Source of the DNA: Lachnospiraceae bacterium
Lineage (GTDB): Bacteria > Bacillota > Clostridia > Lachnospirales > Lachnospiraceae
Length of the DNA stretch: 64,000 nt
Direction: 5' to 3'
Assembly (NCBI GenBank): GCA_900753305.1
Contig: CAADYR010000171.1
Span: 27,524-91,523 of the forward strand
The translations under genes were made by a program, and so were the position numbers. Shown here one piece after another: positions 18,741 to 27,269 of this stretch. Under the pieces are notes generated by a model, which did not search any database, had not been told where the DNA came from, and worked only from the letters and a program-made list of their open reading frames with translations. Position 1 is the stretch's first letter. Every line of letters starts with the position of its first letter.

Positions 18741-18758
18741 ACGGTAGCTTTTGTATAC
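18724..18758 (+). repeat. intercistronic hairpin between GH74 and GH31
   Basis: GTATACAAAA at 18724 pairs with TTTTGTATAC at 18749; inside it ACCGT pairs with ACGGT around AA. It overlaps the GH74 stop codon. No T-run follows, so it is more likely an mRNA processing or stability element than a terminator. Confidence 0.6.
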
Positions 18759-18797
18759 GGCAAATTTGTGCCTGCAGCCCAAAGTTTGCAGGTTACG

Positions 18798-18819
18798 GAA
18801 AGGTATGGTTATTAATATG
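18798..18819 (+). promoter_or_regulatory. extended translation-start motif, copy 2
   Basis: GAAAGG, TATGGTTATTAAT, ATG, in the same spacing as the other three copies. It sets the GH31 start at 18817. Confidence 0.6.
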
Positions 18820-20889
18820 CATATTTATCAGGAAGAGAACAAAATCATAATTGCTGAGGGTAAATCACAGGTGTGGATCGAGGCATGGGGAGCCAATTCC
18901 TTGCGTGTACGCATGACTGCACTGCCTAAGATGGACGAGAATGACTGGGCTTTGACAGAGAAAATGGAGTCGGTGGAGCCACAGATCACATTTGAAACAA
19001 TTGACGTCACAGATCCATGGTACAAAGGAGAAGAATATGCCAAGTATCATCAGACAACAACACAGGCACAGATTACAAATGGCAAGATCACGGCGAAGGT
19101 GTCTTTTGAGGGATGGATTTCTTTCTATAATCAAAAGGGAGAACTGCTGACACAGGAGTACTGGAGAACGAGAGATCGTATCAACCGTTATTGTGTGCCT
19201 CTTCGTATCACAGGAAGAGAGTTAAAGCCGATCATGGGAACCAATGATTTTGAATTAACTGCCCGTTTCGAAGCTTTTGATGATGAGAAGATATTTGGAA
19301 TGGGACAGTATCAGGAAAAGAACCTGAATAAAAAGGGTGAGATTCTGGAACTGGCTCACCGTAATTCTCAGGCGAGCGTTCCTTTTTATGTATCCAGCAG
19401 GGGCTATGGATTTTTCTGGAACAATCCTGCCATTGGTACAGTAGCATTTGGTATGAATAAGACAGAGTGGTATGCTAAGAGTACAAAGAAACTGGATTAC
19501 TTTATTACTGCAGGTGATGCTCCTGCGGAAATCGAAGCACAGTATTCTCTGGCAACAGGGCGTACGCCTATGATGCCGGAATATGGTATGGGATATTGGC
19601 AGTGTAAGCTGCGTTATCGTACACAGGATGAGCTTTTGGCGGTAGCCAGAGAGCACAAGAAGCGTGGACTGCCCATGGATGCCATTGTCATTGACTTCTT
19701 TCACTGGACAAGACAGGGTGACTTTAAGTTTGAGCCGCTGGATTGGCCAGATCCGGAAGCCATGGTGAAAGAATTAAAGGACATGGGAATCGAGACGGTT
19801 GTATCTGTATGGCCGACTGTGGATGAGCGTAGTGAGAATTATGCAAAGATGAATGACATGGGTTATCTGGTCAATGCAGATAGAGGTTTGCCATATCATT
19901 CTACATGGATGGGAGATATCGTATACTTTGATGCAACACATCCGGGGGCTCAGAAGTTTGTATGGGATCGCTGCAAGGAGAATTATTACCGTTATGGAAT
20001 TCGTTGTTTCTGGTTAGACGAAGCAGAACCGGAATATGGTCCATATGATTTTGACAATTATCGTTACTATGCTGGACCTGCCCTGCAGTGTACCAATACC
20101 TATCCTGTTGGTTATGCCAAAGGCTTCTATGAAGGATTAAAGGCAGAGGGTGAGAAGGAAGTTATGAGCCTGGTGCGTTGTGCATGGGCTGGCAGCCAGA
20201 AGTATGGCGTCCTGACATGGTCCGGGGATATTTATTCTTCTTTCCGTTCCATGAGAGAGCAGTTGCAGGCTGGACTTAGTATGGGAATGGCAGGTATTCC
20301 CTGGTGGACCTCTGATATTGGTGGATTCCTGGGTGGACAGATAGATAAGCCGGAATTTCAGGAGTTACTGGTTCGCTGGTTTGCATGGGGCGCTTTTTGC
20401 CCGGTATTTCGTATGCATGGTGAGCGCTCACCATGGTATGAGAGAAAAGAGGAATTTCGTAATGGTGTTCGTCAGCTTACCAGTGGACAGGATAACGAGG
20501 TATGGAGCTTCGGTGAGGATAATTATGAGATTCTCAAGAAATATCTCTTTATCAGAGAGAGACTTCGTCCTTATGTGAGAAAATGTATGGAAGAAGCGAG
20601 CAATAGCGGTGCACCGGTTATGCGTCCGTTATTCTATGAGTTCCCCAAAGATGCAGAATGCTGGAATGTAGAAGATTCCTATATGTTTGGTTCTGATCTT
20701 CTGGTATCTCCTGTAATGGAAGCAGGTGCTACAGAGCGTAGAATCTATCTTCCTGCAGGATGCAAATGGACAGATGCCTATACGAAGAAAGAGTATGACG
20801 GTGGACAGTATGTAACAGTTCCAGCACCAATCGACATTATTCCAGTCATGATGCGAGAGGGATGCGACTATCCTATTTACAATGATTGA
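18817..20889 (+). CDS. GH31 family alpha-xylosidase-type hydrolase
   Basis: A 690-residue enzyme of the YicI-like GH31 group. The N-terminal beta-sandwich is followed by the (beta/alpha)8 barrel. The nucleophile aspartate sits in CFWLDEAEPE and the acid/base aspartate in TWSGDIYSSF; WWTSDIGGF and RMHGERSPW complete the active-site motifs. F.GMGQYQEKNLNKKG near residue 165 resembles alpha-xylosidases that remove terminal xylose from xyloglucan oligosaccharides, which suits the upstream GH74. There is no signal peptide, so action is cytoplasmic. The start follows the recurring start motif; an in-frame ATG at 18805 lies too close to the ribosome site. Confidence 0.9.
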   Translation: MHIYQEENKIIIAEGKSQVWIEAWGANSLRVRMTALPKMDENDWALTEKMESVEPQITFETIDVTDPWYKGEEYAKYHQTTTQAQITNGKITAKVSFEGWISFYNQKGELLTQEYWRTRDRINRYCVPLRITGRELKPIMGTNDFELTARFEAFDDEKIFGMGQYQEKNLNKKGEILELAHRNSQASVPFYVSSRGYGFFWNNPAIGTVAFGMNKTEWYAKSTKKLDYFITAGDAPAEIEAQYSLATGRTPMMPEYGMGYWQCKLRYRTQDELLAVAREHKKRGLPMDAIVIDFFHWTRQGDFKFEPLDWPDPEAMVKELKDMGIETVVSVWPTVDERSENYAKMNDMGYLVNADRGLPYHSTWMGDIVYFDATHPGAQKFVWDRCKENYYRYGIRCFWLDEAEPEYGPYDFDNYRYYAGPALQCTNTYPVGYAKGFYEGLKAEGEKEVMSLVRCAWAGSQKYGVLTWSGDIYSSFRSMREQLQAGLSMGMAGIPWWTSDIGGFLGGQIDKPEFQELLVRWFAWGAFCPVFRMHGERSPWYERKEEFRNGVRQLTSGQDNEVWSFGEDNYEILKKYLFIRERLRPYVRKCMEEASNSGAPVMRPLFYEFPKDAECWNVEDSYMFGSDLLVSPVMEAGATERRIYLPAGCKWTDAYTKKEYDGGQYVTVPAPIDIIPVMMREGCDYPIYND

Positions 20890-20898
20890 TTAGAAATA

Positions 20899-21041
20899 GT
20901 AACTATTCAGAACCACATTCACAAAATCGCTGTTTTACAGCTTTCTTTTTGCTCATGTGGTTACTTCGCCATATAAATTGAGTCAAATATGCTTGTAAAC
21001 AAGCATATTTTGCTTCAATTTGCATGGCTCTGAATAGTTAC
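20899..21041. repeat. 143-bp inverted-repeat element (MITE-like or compound hairpin)
   Basis: The ends match as inverted repeats: GTAACTATTCAGAACCA at 20899-20915 and the complement of TGGCTCTGAATAGTTAC at 21025-21041 (16 of 17). Inside are a second pair (AACCACAT / ATGTGGTT) and a near-perfect 20-base hairpin around 20975-21021. It fills the gap between convergent genes and could terminate both, but the terminal repeats suggest a small non-autonomous mobile element. No coding capacity. Confidence 0.6.
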
Positions 21042-21050
21042 AATATTAAG

Positions 21051-21899
21051 TTAACGTGATAAAGATGCTTTTTCAAGGTTGGTAAGAATTGTATCGTGAA
21101 CGTAGAGTCTGCCATATCCACATCCAAGATCCAGTCCCGGTTTGGTGGCACCATGGAAGTCTGAACCGCCGCTTGGCAGCAGATGGTATTTCTCTGCTAG
21201 AGCTTTGATTTCCCGTTCCTCAGATGGTGTATAGGTGCTGTAGATACATTCGATTCCCATAAGACCCTGTTCTGTCAGGGTTGACACCAGAATGTCCAGT
21301 TGCTCTTTTCCTAATTTATAGAGAGTAGGATGTGCAAGGATAGGGACACCGCCAGCCTTTCTGGTTACTTCAATGACTTCTTTGGGAGTAATATTTTCTC
21401 TGGGAACGAAGTAGGGGGTACGGTCACCAAGATAGCGGTCAAAGGCTTCGGTATGGCTTTTTACATAGCCATGCGCCAGCAGGAACTTGGCATAATGTGC
21501 TCTGGTGATCACAGAGTGAGGGAACATCTCCAGCAGAGCATCATAGCTGATGTCGATGCCTGCATTTTGCAGATTGGCACACAGTTTATGGTTACGCGCG
21601 GTTCTGGATTCCATAAACTGATCCAGATATGCCCTGAAATCAGGGGATTGATAATCAATAAACAATCCTACAATGTGAATGTCACGCTCCAGATAACGTG
21701 TAGAATATTCGATACCGGGGATGACACGGATCGGTTTGCCCTTTGCAGCAGCGAGTGCTTCATCAATGCCATCTACAGTATCATGATCTGTTAGGGCGAA
21801 GGCATCCAGCCCCTTTTCTATTGCATAATTAACAAGCTCTGTTGGGGTATAAGTGCCATCAGAACTGGTAGAGTGTACATGTAAATCAACTTGTCCCAT
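21051..21899 (-). CDS. PHP-domain phosphoesterase (TrpH/RNase AM-like)
   Basis: A 282-residue metal-dependent phosphoesterase. The first PHP motif DLHVHSTSSDGTYTP supplies metal ligands; FALTDHDTVDG and GIEYST are the next, and GGVPILAHPTLY and SGGSDFHGATKPG near the C-terminus complete the trinuclear site. Order and length match the YciV/TrpH family, whose members remove 5' nucleotides from RNA or hydrolyse 3',5'-nucleoside bisphosphates. GAAAGGCAGG precedes the ATG at 21899. It appears to be a single-gene unit, separated from the ABC-F gene by a hairpin. Confidence 0.88.
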   Translation of the reverse strand: MGQVDLHVHSTSSDGTYTPTELVNYAIEKGLDAFALTDHDTVDGIDEALAAAKGKPIRVIPGIEYSTRYLERDIHIVGLFIDYQSPDFRAYLDQFMESRTARNHKLCANLQNAGIDISYDALLEMFPHSVITRAHYAKFLLAHGYVKSHTEAFDRYLGDRTPYFVPRENITPKEVIEVTRKAGGVPILAHPTLYKLGKEQLDILVSTLTEQGLMGIECIYSTYTPSEEREIKALAEKYHLLPSGGSDFHGATKPGLDLGCGYGRLYVHDTILTNLEKASLSR

Positions 21900-21988
21900 G
21901 ATAAGATAACCTGCCTTTCTGTAATATAATATGTACTCTCAGAATGCTTCATTTAGAAGACTCCGTGAGTACATTAATGAATAAAAGT

Positions 21989-22016
21989 AAAAGGGCATGT
22001 TTGCATGCCCTTTTAA
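21989..22016. terminator. hairpin terminator downstream of the ABC-F gene
   Basis: AAAAGGGCATG / CATGCCCTTTT with a four-base centre and T-rich flanks on both strands. On the minus strand it directly follows the ABC-F stop. Confidence 0.8.
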
Positions 22017-22020
22017 AAAC

Positions 22021-23673
22021 TTATGATTCCTGTGCTTCATCGTCTGCAATTTCTGCATCCGCATTGTATACAGTTCTCTTTCTTGCCATTTCATCACTTG
22101 CCAGATATTCGTCATAAGTAGTGATCTTATCGATCAGAGTACCATTAGGAAGAATCTCCATAATACGGTTTGCTGTGGTTTCTACAAACTGATGGTCATG
22201 ACATGCAAAGAGTGCAACGCCAGGGAACTTGATCAGACCGTTATTCAAAGCAGTGATACTTTCCATATCCAGGTGGTTGGTAGGCTCATCAAGAATGAGG
22301 CAGTTAGCACCGCTGATCATCATTTTACTTAACAGACAACGAACTTTCTCACCACCGGAGAGAACCTTGACTTTCTTCACACCATCTTCACCGGCAAAGA
22401 GCATACGACCAAGGAAACCACGTACATAAGTGATATCATCTACAGGAGAATAGCTCATTAACCAGTCTGCGATTGTATAATCGTTGTCAAATTCACTGGT
22501 AGGATCCTTGGGGAAGTAAGCCTGGGAAGTGGTAACCCCCCATTTATAAGTACCTGCATCAGGTTCCATCTCACCCATCAGAATCTGGAAGAGAGTAGTC
22601 TTGGCTAATTCATTACCGCCTACGAAAGCAACCTTATCTTCACGGTTGAGGATAAAGGAGATATCATCCAAAACCTTTACACCATTTACAGTCTTGGTAA
22701 GATGTTCAACAGTCAGGACTTCGTTACCGATTTCACGATCAGGGCGGAAGTCGATGTAAGGATATTTACGGCTGGATGGTTTGATCTCATCCAGTTCGAT
22801 CTTCTCCAGAGCACGTTTTCGGGAGGTAGCCTGTTTGGATTTGGAAGCATTTGCTGAGAAACGGGAAATGAATTCCTGTAATTCCTTGATCTTTTCTTCT
22901 TTCTTTTTGTTGGCTTCCTTCATCTGTTTTACAAGGAGCTGACTGGACTCATACCAGAAATCATAGTTGCCGGCATAGAGCTGAATCTTACCATAGTCGA
23001 TATCTGCGATTTGTGTACATACCTTATTTAAGAAATAACGGTCATGGGACACAACGATAACTGTATTTTCAAAATTGATCAGGAATTCCTCAAGCCATGC
23101 GATAGCATCCAGATCCAGGTGGTTGGTAGGCTCGTCGAGTAACAGAATATCAGGATTACCAAAGAGTGCCTTGGCAAGGAGTACCTTCACCTTTTCACTA
23201 CCGTTAAGATCTTTCATGGTGCTGTAGTGAAGATCTGTAGCGATTCCCAGACCATTCAAGAGCTGGGCTGCATTGGATTCTGCTTCCCAACCGTCCATTT
23301 CTGCAAATTCACCTTCCAGTTCACTGGCACGGATACCATCTTCATCAGTGAAATCTTCTTTTGCATAGATGGCATCCTTTTCCTTCATGATTTCATATAA
23401 TCTGGCATTACCCATAATGACAACATCCATAACAGGATATTCATCATATTTAAAGTGATCCTGCTCCAAAACGGAAAGGCGCTGGCCGGGAGTGATCACG
23501 ATATCGCCCTTTGTTGTCTCAAGACTTCCAGAGAGAATCTTTAAAAAGGTTGATTTACCGGCACCGTTAGCACCGATCAGACCGTAGCAGTTTCCTTCTG
23601 TAAATTTAATGTTAACATCTTCAAATAAGGCTTTTTTGCCTACACGATAGGTTACATTATTTGCACTAATCAT
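22021..23673 (-). CDS. ABC-F family ATPase (YkpA/YbiT type)
   Basis: A 550-residue soluble protein with two fused ATP-binding cassettes and no membrane domain. It is expected to act on ribosomes rather than as a transporter. Cassette 1 shows Walker A GANGAGKST, a signature LNGSEK and Walker B LLLDEPTNHLD. A long charged linker follows (KQMKEANKKKEEKIKELQEF). Cassette 2 has an atypical Walker A, GGNELAKTT, with alanine in place of the glycine before lysine, but an ordinary LSGGEK and ILDEPTNHLD. Both features resemble the YkpA branch as I remember it. It starts at ATG 23673 and ends in a strong hairpin. Confidence 0.9.
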   Translation of the reverse strand: MISANNVTYRVGKKALFEDVNIKFTEGNCYGLIGANGAGKSTFLKILSGSLETTKGDIVITPGQRLSVLEQDHFKYDEYPVMDVVIMGNARLYEIMKEKDAIYAKEDFTDEDGIRASELEGEFAEMDGWEAESNAAQLLNGLGIATDLHYSTMKDLNGSEKVKVLLAKALFGNPDILLLDEPTNHLDLDAIAWLEEFLINFENTVIVVSHDRYFLNKVCTQIADIDYGKIQLYAGNYDFWYESSQLLVKQMKEANKKKEEKIKELQEFISRFSANASKSKQATSRKRALEKIELDEIKPSSRKYPYIDFRPDREIGNEVLTVEHLTKTVNGVKVLDDISFILNREDKVAFVGGNELAKTTLFQILMGEMEPDAGTYKWGVTTSQAYFPKDPTSEFDNDYTIADWLMSYSPVDDITYVRGFLGRMLFAGEDGVKKVKVLSGGEKVRCLLSKMMISGANCLILDEPTNHLDMESITALNNGLIKFPGVALFACHDHQFVETTANRIMEILPNGTLIDKITTYDEYLASDEMARKRTVYNADAEIADDEAQES

Positions 23674-23767
23674 TATAAATCCTCTATTTCTCTATATATT
23701 TTCACGTTAGACATACATATTTCATTATACATAAAACTGTGATATTTTCAAGAAGAATAAGAATCTT

Positions 23768-24529
23768 TTAAATAGGAGCGAAATGATCTACTTTCATACT
23801 AAGGACAACGGCCTGTGCCTTGGAATTCATGCCATACTGTGCATTGATCTGGTCCATGATAGAATTACGGATATCATTGGGGATTACAATGGCAATGATT
23901 TCTTTTTCTGCCTGTTGATTAATGCCATGCTGTTCATAGGATTTATCACCACTCCAACGGGCGCGGAAGACCGTACCACCTCTGGCTCCCAGGTCTCTGG
24001 CGGTATCCAGAACATTTTCGGTATAACCCTGATTGACACTGATAAGTACAAGACTGTATTTCTGATCGGATGACATAGTTTTCTCCACTTCCTTTCCATC
24101 GTTTTCCTCTAGCTGGGCACTGTGTAATGCCTGTGAAGAGTTGTGCGGATTTCGCTTGTCTGCGGGAACACCCAACTGGATATTCAGGGCAGTAGCGATG
24201 AGATTTGTAATACCGGTAACGGGCAGATCAAAAAGGATACCTCTGGTATCTACTGCACCGCGTAGTTCATCACTCATCTTATAGACCAGCATATCTATCA
24301 TGGACCTGGTAGATACACTGATGACAATATCCTTGTCTTTAGAATCCAGACCCAGAATATCCATGATCTCAGAAGTCGCAGTACCATGTCCGATAGTCTG
24401 GTAGTGATAGTTGACTCCTTCTTTATTGTACAGATTGATGATCGATTTACCCCTTCCACGTTCAACAATGGACACCAGAAGCTTTGGACGTTCCACCTGA
24501 GGGGTTTTTGTATCATTTTTAGTTGTCAT
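23768..24529 (-). CDS. tandem PII-like regulator paired with DUF1538
   Basis: A 253-residue soluble protein made of two PII-like ferredoxin folds. The first (residues about 15-115) begins KLLVSIVERGRGKSIINLYN and continues with NYHYQTIGHGTA. The second (about 155-250) begins YSLVLISVNQGYTENVLDTA and contains ARGGTVFRARW. Such proteins stand next to DUF1538 membrane proteins in many Firmicutes, and here follow one by 14 bases. By analogy with GlnK-AmtB, one may propose that it gates the membrane partner in response to a small ligand; this is inference. The T-loop of classical PII is not evident. Confidence 0.75.
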   Translation of the reverse strand: MTTKNDTKTPQVERPKLLVSIVERGRGKSIINLYNKEGVNYHYQTIGHGTATSEIMDILGLDSKDKDIVISVSTRSMIDMLVYKMSDELRGAVDTRGILFDLPVTGITNLIATALNIQLGVPADKRNPHNSSQALHSAQLEENDGKEVEKTMSSDQKYSLVLISVNQGYTENVLDTARDLGARGGTVFRARWSGDKSYEQHGINQQAEKEIIAIVIPNDIRNSIMDQINAQYGMNSKAQAVVLSMKVDHFAPI

Positions 24530-24543
24530 ATTGCACCTGCTTT

Positions 24544-26061
24544 CTATTCATCAAAGTAAAGCACAACGTCTTCAATTTGTTCGAACTGATTCTCATAGTA
24601 CTTAGCCAGAGCCTTTTTCTTCAATTCACTGACCAGGCCAAGTGTCTGGATCGTGATCAGAGGGGTCATAGCAACCATGGCTACGATACCGAAGGCATCT
24701 GTCAGTATATTACCACCTACTGCATTACATGCACCCATGGCAAAAGGCAGCAGGAATGTGGCAGTCATAGGTCCGCTGGCAACTCCACCGGAGTCGAAAG
24801 CAATACCTGTATAGATCTTCGGTACAAAGAAAGATAGAAAGATAGACAGAAAATATCCGGGAACCAGAAACCACATAATAGAGATTCCTGTCAGAATACG
24901 CAGCATGGCGATTCCAACAGACAGGGCGACACCAATGGATAGACCATATCGCATGGATCTGGAAGTAATGGAGCCGTTGGAAACTTCTTCTACCTGTTTG
25001 GTCAATACATGAACGGCAGGCTCCGCCTTTACAATGAAGTAACCCATCAGCATACCGATAGGAATTAAGAGGAAACTGCGGCTGCTCTCTCCAATGGAAG
25101 CACCAAGATACTGACCGGTAGGCATGAAGCCGATATTAACACCTGTCAGAAAAATAACAAGTCCCAGATATGTATAAATGATACCGCCGGTGATCTTTAG
25201 TACCTGTCTTTTTTTATAACGTCTGGTAATAAGCTGCAATAGCAGGAACATCGCAGCAATGGGAAGAACGGCAATGGCTACTTCTTTACAATATTCTGGA
25301 AAAGCATGTACGAATTCCAGGGCAGCAGCTTGGGTTGTAGTGATCTCAGTCAGTGGTGTCATTTCGTATACGGCGGAATCAGGTTTATAGAAGATACCAA
25401 GCAACAGAACGGAAAGAACAGGACCAATACTGCACAGGGCAACCAGACCGAAGCTGTTCTCCTGTGAATTCTTATCACTGCTTAATGTAGCAAGACCAAC
25501 ACCAAGAGCCATAATAAAAGGTACGGTAATAGGACCTGTGGTAACACCGCCGGAGTCAAAGGATACGGGAATAAAAGTTCCCGGTGTAAAAATAGTCACA
25601 AGGAATACTATTGAATAGAAAATGATCAGCAGAATATTCAACGGAATTTTAAATAGAATACGGCAGATGGCGATCATCATAAAAATACCAACGCCTATAG
25701 CGACTGCAAGAGTCAGGACCATATTGGGAATTGCGGGAACCTGTTCTGCAAGTACCTGCAGATCCGGTTCAGCCAGGGTGATGATAACACCGAAGGCAAA
25801 TCCAATGATAATAGGAATAAATGCCTTGCGGGATTTGCTCATTTCGATACCCATACCTTCGCCCATAGGAGTCATGGCAAGGTCAGCGCCGAGAGTGAAC
25901 AGCCCCATGCCGAATACCAGAAGCACCGCACCAAAAAGGAATAATACCAGAGTCCCTGAAGAAATGGGAGATATGGTGATACTAAGCAATAGTACGATAG
26001 CAGTGATAGGCAGCACGGAGGAAAGCGATTCCATGATTTTTTCACGTAGTAGTTTTCTCAA
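24544..26061 (-). CDS. DUF1538 family membrane protein, duplicated
   Basis: A 505-residue polytopic membrane protein built from two homologous halves. Each half carries an AEP.(L/H)VL motif (AEPDLQVLAEQV, AEPAVHVLTKQV) and a re-entrant-like glycine motif (FDSGGVTTGPITVPF and FDSGGVASGPMTATF). The duplication resembles the inverted-topology design of many secondary transporters, but the substrate is unknown. It probably starts with TTG at 26061, preceded by GAAAGGTGG; an ATG at 26031 is an alternative. It is the first gene of a two-gene operon with a PII-like protein, with a promoter at about 26093-26122. Confidence 0.8.
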   Translation of the reverse strand: MRKLLREKIMESLSSVLPITAIVLLLSITISPISSGTLVLFLFGAVLLVFGMGLFTLGADLAMTPMGEGMGIEMSKSRKAFIPIIIGFAFGVIITLAEPDLQVLAEQVPAIPNMVLTLAVAIGVGIFMMIAICRILFKIPLNILLIIFYSIVFLVTIFTPGTFIPVSFDSGGVTTGPITVPFIMALGVGLATLSSDKNSQENSFGLVALCSIGPVLSVLLLGIFYKPDSAVYEMTPLTEITTTQAAALEFVHAFPEYCKEVAIAVLPIAAMFLLLQLITRRYKKRQVLKITGGIIYTYLGLVIFLTGVNIGFMPTGQYLGASIGESSRSFLLIPIGMLMGYFIVKAEPAVHVLTKQVEEVSNGSITSRSMRYGLSIGVALSVGIAMLRILTGISIMWFLVPGYFLSIFLSFFVPKIYTGIAFDSGGVASGPMTATFLLPFAMGACNAVGGNILTDAFGIVAMVAMTPLITIQTLGLVSELKKKALAKYYENQFEQIEDVVLYFDE

Positions 26062-26092
26062 ATATACATTCCACCTTTCTGTCTTTACTATA

Positions 26093-26122
26093 AATATACT
26101 TTAATGTGATAAAGTATGTCAA
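26093..26122 (-). promoter_or_regulatory. promoter of the DUF1538-PII operon
   Basis: On the minus strand TTGACA (26122-26117), an 18-base spacer and TATATT (26098-26093), about 32 bases ahead of the start codon. It lies back to back with the promoter of the GGDEF gene. Confidence 0.65.
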
Positions 26123-26171
26123 CCGCATAAAGGATAAAGAATTGTGAAAAAATTCTAAAACTCCAAAGGCA

Positions 26172-26200
26172 TTGACAGCATGGTGCAAAACCAATACTAT
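26172..26200 (+). promoter_or_regulatory. promoter of the PocR-GGDEF gene
   Basis: TTGACA at 26172-26177, a 17-base spacer and TACTAT at 26195-26200, 42 bases ahead of the ATG. Confidence 0.7.
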
Positions 26201-26242
26201 TACTATTAAGGAAAATTACAAGAGAAAGGCTGGGGTACTTTT

Positions 26243-27178
26243 ATGAATCAGAAGAAAGAAGCGTTTGCACAAAGACTTGAAGTGAACAGTAAGAATTATT
26301 CACCTAGAGTACTGTTCGATATGCAGGCAGCAGGAGAGATGCTTGGGGGATTAAATGAGATATTTGGATTACATACTTTGATGACGGACAGACATGGAGA
26401 TATCCTCATGAGTTATGGAGACTTTGAGGGATTTGTACCGGATGTTGTGAATAAACCGGGTAATAAGATACGTGTCAAAGGACGTACAGTCTGCCATATT
26501 TATGCCAGATATGATGCAGTAGCTCCACAGCAGAAAAATGTGGTAGAAAAGCTTCTGGCTGCATATATTAAGACATTGGAAGGCTATGCTGCAAAATCAT
26601 ATCTTTCCAGTGAACAGGCAGTGTATATAGATGAACTGGAGCAGGAACTGGAGAAAGAAGCCTACAGAACCAAATACGATGAACAGACAGATCCGCTTAC
26701 CGGTGTACTGAATAAGACATATTTTACGAACCGCATGAAGGAACTGGAAAAGAAGGAAATCGTGCCGACTGCGGTAATCTGTGTCAATATTAATGACTGG
26801 ATGTATGCCCATACCCATTATGGAGAGGAAGAAAGTGACAGACTGATCACGATCGTTGCTGATATCCTGAAGAAAAATTCAGATGCACAGACGATCATAG
26901 GCAGAGTAGATGGGGATATTTTCTATGCGCTGATGCCGCTTGCAGAAGAAGAACAGGCAAAGGATTACTGCCATAGAATAGAAACAGATTGTCTGAATTA
27001 TGAAGATGCGAAGCTTGCTCCGAGTGTTGCAACAGGTTATGTGATCAGAACGAATGTAGAGGAAGATTTTATAAAGTTATTCTCTGATGCAGAGTATGTT
27101 ATGTTTGAACATAAGCTGGAAATCAAGAATGCGCCCGGATACAGAGAAAGACTGGAAAAAGGCACAAATCTAAAATAA
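26243..27178 (+). CDS. PocR-like sensor plus degenerate GGDEF domain protein
   Basis: A 311-residue cytoplasmic protein. Residues about 20-110 resemble a PocR sensory domain (GEMLGGLNEIFGLHTLMTDRHGDILMSYGDF). A short coiled coil precedes a GGDEF fold starting at the usual DPLTGVLNKTYF. The catalytic GG(D/E)EF loop reads RVDGDIF, so the two glycines and glutamate are not conserved. Diguanylate cyclase activity is therefore unlikely, and a nucleotide- or ligand-sensing role is more plausible. The aspartate-rich NINDWMYAHTHYG segment corresponds to the substrate-binding helix region. It is monocistronic with its own promoter. Confidence 0.75.
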   Translation: MNQKKEAFAQRLEVNSKNYSPRVLFDMQAAGEMLGGLNEIFGLHTLMTDRHGDILMSYGDFEGFVPDVVNKPGNKIRVKGRTVCHIYARYDAVAPQQKNVVEKLLAAYIKTLEGYAAKSYLSSEQAVYIDELEQELEKEAYRTKYDEQTDPLTGVLNKTYFTNRMKELEKKEIVPTAVICVNINDWMYAHTHYGEEESDRLITIVADILKKNSDAQTIIGRVDGDIFYALMPLAEEEQAKDYCHRIETDCLNYEDAKLAPSVATGYVIRTNVEEDFIKLFSDAEYVMFEHKLEIKNAPGYRERLEKGTNLK

Positions 27179-27200
27179 TTATTAACTCATTCAAATACAA

Positions 27201-27250
27201 AAGCATGAGAAAACATGAGAAAACAAAAGAAAACGAAAGAAAACAAAAGA
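27201..27250 (+). repeat. five 10-base repeats with phased A-tracts upstream of groES
   Basis: Five consecutive decamers of the form AAACAWRAGA (the first is AAGCATGAGA). The period equals one DNA helical turn, so A-tracts face the same side, which typically bends DNA. The array ends about 20 bases before the groES -35 box. Confidence 0.7.
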
Positions 27251-27269
27251 TAATAGAAACTCAATCTGT

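Noticed and set aside
27201..27250. Short CRISPR-like array
   Set aside because: The repeats are only 10 bases long with no spacers, and no cas genes are present. They are phased A-tracts.
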